The notes under the pieces: generated by a model
Seen by the model: the letters and a program-made list of their open reading frames with translations, nothing else
Database searches by the model: none
What the model was told of the DNA's origin: nothing
Translations under genes and position numbers: made by a program
In this document: positions 62,422-64,000 of the stretch, piece by piece
Layout: every line of letters starts with the position of its first letter
How positions within the stretch are numbered: the first letter of the stretch is position 1
Source of the DNA: Bog-473 sp963840435
GTDB lineage: Bacteria > Actinomycetota > Acidimicrobiia > Acidimicrobiales > RAAP-2
Length of the DNA: 64,000 nucleotides
Assembly: GCA_963840435.1 (NCBI GenBank)
Contig: CAWIYY010000006.1
Coordinates: 135,167 to 199,166, forward strand
Direction: 5' to 3'

Positions 62422-62908
62422 TTACGAGGGCCACGGGCGTTGTTCGACGCTCTTGGCGGCACGGGTTAGGAGAAAGCAGATGGTCCAGCAGTGGATGGGC
62501 GAGGCGACCGCCCACACGGGCCGGGCGATCCGTCGGTCGAAGTGCACCGTGGTGACCCATTCGACGACCGCGTCGTCGACCGCCACGACGTTGCGCGCCG
62601 ACAGCAGCGGGGACTCGGCGGACAGGGTGATGGTGTCGGGACGTTCGTCCACCGCGGCGATGACCCAGCCCGCCACGTGGTCGGGTGCGTGGCGGGAGGC
62701 GAGACGAAGCCTGAGCGCGACCCGCCACCCCACCTCGACGAAAAGGCGCAGCGCGGCCGGCCCCTGCTCGAAGACGGCGCGGGCCCACTCCTCGGGAGTG
62801 AGCGCCCGGGCCAGCGGCGTGACGAGCGCGAAGCGCGAGCGCGTCGGCAGAGCCGCTCCGGGCCAGAGAGGCGGGAAGATCGATCCGGCGGGCCCGGCCC
62901 ACGTCCAC
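62422..62908 (-). pseudogene. DUF2867-like protein, frameshifted
   Basis: A likely 161-residue protein of the DUF2867 type. The end is clear: LTPEEWARAVFEQGPAALRL, HAPDHVAGWVIAA, TTVHFDRRIARPVWAV and a closing hydrophobic LL-x-RAA. No start codon lies in that frame for a long way upstream. The other frame offers VDVGRARRIDLPASLARSG from GTG 62908. Joining them near 62830, in a GCG-rich tract, gives a normal-sized protein. The function of the family is unknown. It is divergent from the membrane protein at 62975. Confidence 0.6.
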
Positions 62909-62974
62909 GGGACGCAGCCTACGGACGGTCTCGTGGTCCCGCTCCTGGCGCGCTCGAGACTTAGGGTGACCGGG

Positions 62975-63835
62975 ATGGTCCAGGCCCAGCTGGAGGTTCC
63001 GAACGGCTGGCGCCGCCTGGGCGGGCGCGGCTTCGGGCCGTTCGTGACCCGGGAGCTGCTGGGCCGGCCCGATGGCACCCAGGTCACCTGGGAATCCCGC
63101 TGGCATCGCAAGCACCCCCGGCGCACACCGTCCGGCTCCACGTGGTGGGCGCCGCGCGCCATGGGGTGGTGGATCGGCGTCCTGTTCGCCATCGGGTCGG
63201 TCTGCTTCGCCATCGGATCGTTTCCGGCGTACACCACGACGGTCGGGACCAACGCGGACGACCTGACCTATTTCATCGGTTCCATCTTCTTCACCACCGC
63301 CGCGTTGCTCCAGTACTACGAGGCCGCCTCGACGTCGGCCGGCGTGAGCGGCACGCCCCGCCGAGGATTCCGCTCGCTCTTCACGGTGCAGCAGCGCCGC
63401 ATCGATTGGTGGGCCAGTCTGATCCAGCTCGCCGGGACGCTCTGGTTCAACCGGACGACCTTCGCCGCCTTGGTGGTCGGGCTGGGCGCGACCAGCGATC
63501 GCCATCCGATCTGGCGGCCCGACGCGCTGGGTTCGGTGTGCTTCCTCGTCGCCAGCTGGCTGGCCTGGGCGGAGGAGTGCCACGGCACCTTCGCCTGGCG
63601 CCCCTCGCAGATCCCGTGGTGGATCACGCTGCTGAACCTGGTGGGCTCGGTGGCCTTCGGGGTCTCGGCCATCGCGTCCTACGTCAAGCCGAGCGGGCAG
63701 CTCGTCAGTTTGGCCCTGACCAACCTGGGGACCTTCGTCGGCGCGCTGTGCTTCCTGGCCGGCGCCGTGCTCCTCCTCCCGGAGCGGACGATGGCCAGCC
63801 CGCTGGCCGTGTCGGAGCCCGTGGTCCCGGCCTGA
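62975..63835 (+). CDS. Multi-pass membrane protein (YrhK-like repeats)
   Basis: A 286-residue integral membrane protein with about six helices. Three of them start with the same G-[ST]-[VI]-x-F pattern: VLFAIGSVCFAIGSFPAY, YFIGSIFFTTAALLQYYE and ALGSVCFLVASWLAW, and NLVGSVAFGVSAIASY is similar. These repeated units recall the YrhK domain, here duplicated. The N-terminal ~65 residues are hydrophilic. ATG 62975 or GTG 62966 may be the start. The function is unknown. Bases 63836-64000 show no gene. Confidence 0.7.
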   Translation: MVQAQLEVPNGWRRLGGRGFGPFVTRELLGRPDGTQVTWESRWHRKHPRRTPSGSTWWAPRAMGWWIGVLFAIGSVCFAIGSFPAYTTTVGTNADDLTYFIGSIFFTTAALLQYYEAASTSAGVSGTPRRGFRSLFTVQQRRIDWWASLIQLAGTLWFNRTTFAALVVGLGATSDRHPIWRPDALGSVCFLVASWLAWAEECHGTFAWRPSQIPWWITLLNLVGSVAFGVSAIASYVKPSGQLVSLALTNLGTFVGALCFLAGAVLLLPERTMASPLAVSEPVVPA

Positions 63836-64000
63836 AGCGCAACGGCTCTCTGCGGCAATTGGGTGACGACGTCAGCGGCACAGGCCCATCGGGTGACGAC
63901 TCCCGTCGGGGGTTCCACGAGCAGCGCCGAGAAATTCAACGTCACCGACGCGCGTGCTGCCCGTCATCCCGGAGCGTGATCGGCGTTCGGCGCTGCTATC

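Overview
The window looks like chromosomal DNA of a high-G+C actinobacterium. The strongest taxonomic clue is a mycothiol-dependent formaldehyde dehydrogenase (mscR, 60825-61911), since mycothiol is an actinobacterial thiol. GTG/TTG starts, start/stop overlaps, an ANTAR-regulator cluster, a class F-like sortase and a secreted S53 peptidase fit this; an acid-soil Acidimicrobiia-like lineage is my guess, not a proof. No rRNA, tRNA, CRISPR array, insertion sequence or prophage was recognised. The last ~15 kb looks visibly richer in G+C than the first ~14 kb.

Layout. 0.2-2.5 kb: a small winged-helix regulator divergent from a zinc alcohol dehydrogenase, then an XRE/split-barrel protein. 2.7-11.1 kb: a signalling island with two cyclic-di-GMP enzymes, a GAF-ANTAR protein, a STAS-GAF-ANTAR protein, a small conserved protein and a PilZ receptor. 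A cassette of this island (structured leader, STAS-GAF-ANTAR, small protein, PilZ) is duplicated at 10.25-11.08 kb. In the second copy the large gene has an internal deletion and PilZ has decayed, but the leader and the small protein remain intact. 11.1-14.8 kb: a small HTH protein divergent from a surface protein with a probable leaderless promoter, then a sortase and its likely substrate next to a second winged-helix regulator. 14.8-17 kb: a decayed cyclase and two DUF proteins.

17.2-21.1 kb: a five-gene membrane operon flanked by two Y-x4-D secreted-repeat domains (fatty acid hydroxylase, DoxX, isoprenylcysteine methyltransferase-like). 21.3-34.7 kb: mostly metabolic and stress genes, namely pirin, zwf, cupin, VOC proteins, UspA, a hydrolase, a flavin disulfide reductase, a divergent sulfotransferase/sulfatase pair, DHFR and a Tat-exported berberine-bridge-type oxidase. 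34.8-43.5 kb: a frameshifted UvrD-type helicase with an HRDC domain, a secreted alpha/beta hydrolase, DoxX, a cNMP-binding thioredoxin-reductase-like protein, a cysteine-less DksA-like protein and a DUF1801 protein with a histone-like tail. 43.9-54.8 kb: secreted S53 and S8 peptidases and two large GGDEF-EAL proteins; the S8 peptidase ends in 14 perfect five-residue repeats and lies just upstream of one of the GGDEF-EAL genes. 55-63.8 kb: a B12-binding protein, a fused electron-transfer flavoprotein, an MFS exporter, gamma-glutamyltransferase, mscR, a VOC protein, a DUF2867-like protein and a membrane protein.

Two themes stand out. Cyclic-di-GMP and ANTAR signalling genes are dense (four GGDEF proteins, one PilZ). 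Several genes keep their fold but lack a hallmark catalytic residue (STAS, sortase, DksA-like, disulfide reductase, sulfatase). Six genes after 35 kb carry single-base frameshifts in G/C-rich tracts. Correcting one base restores full-length family members, so assembly error is at least as likely as real decay.
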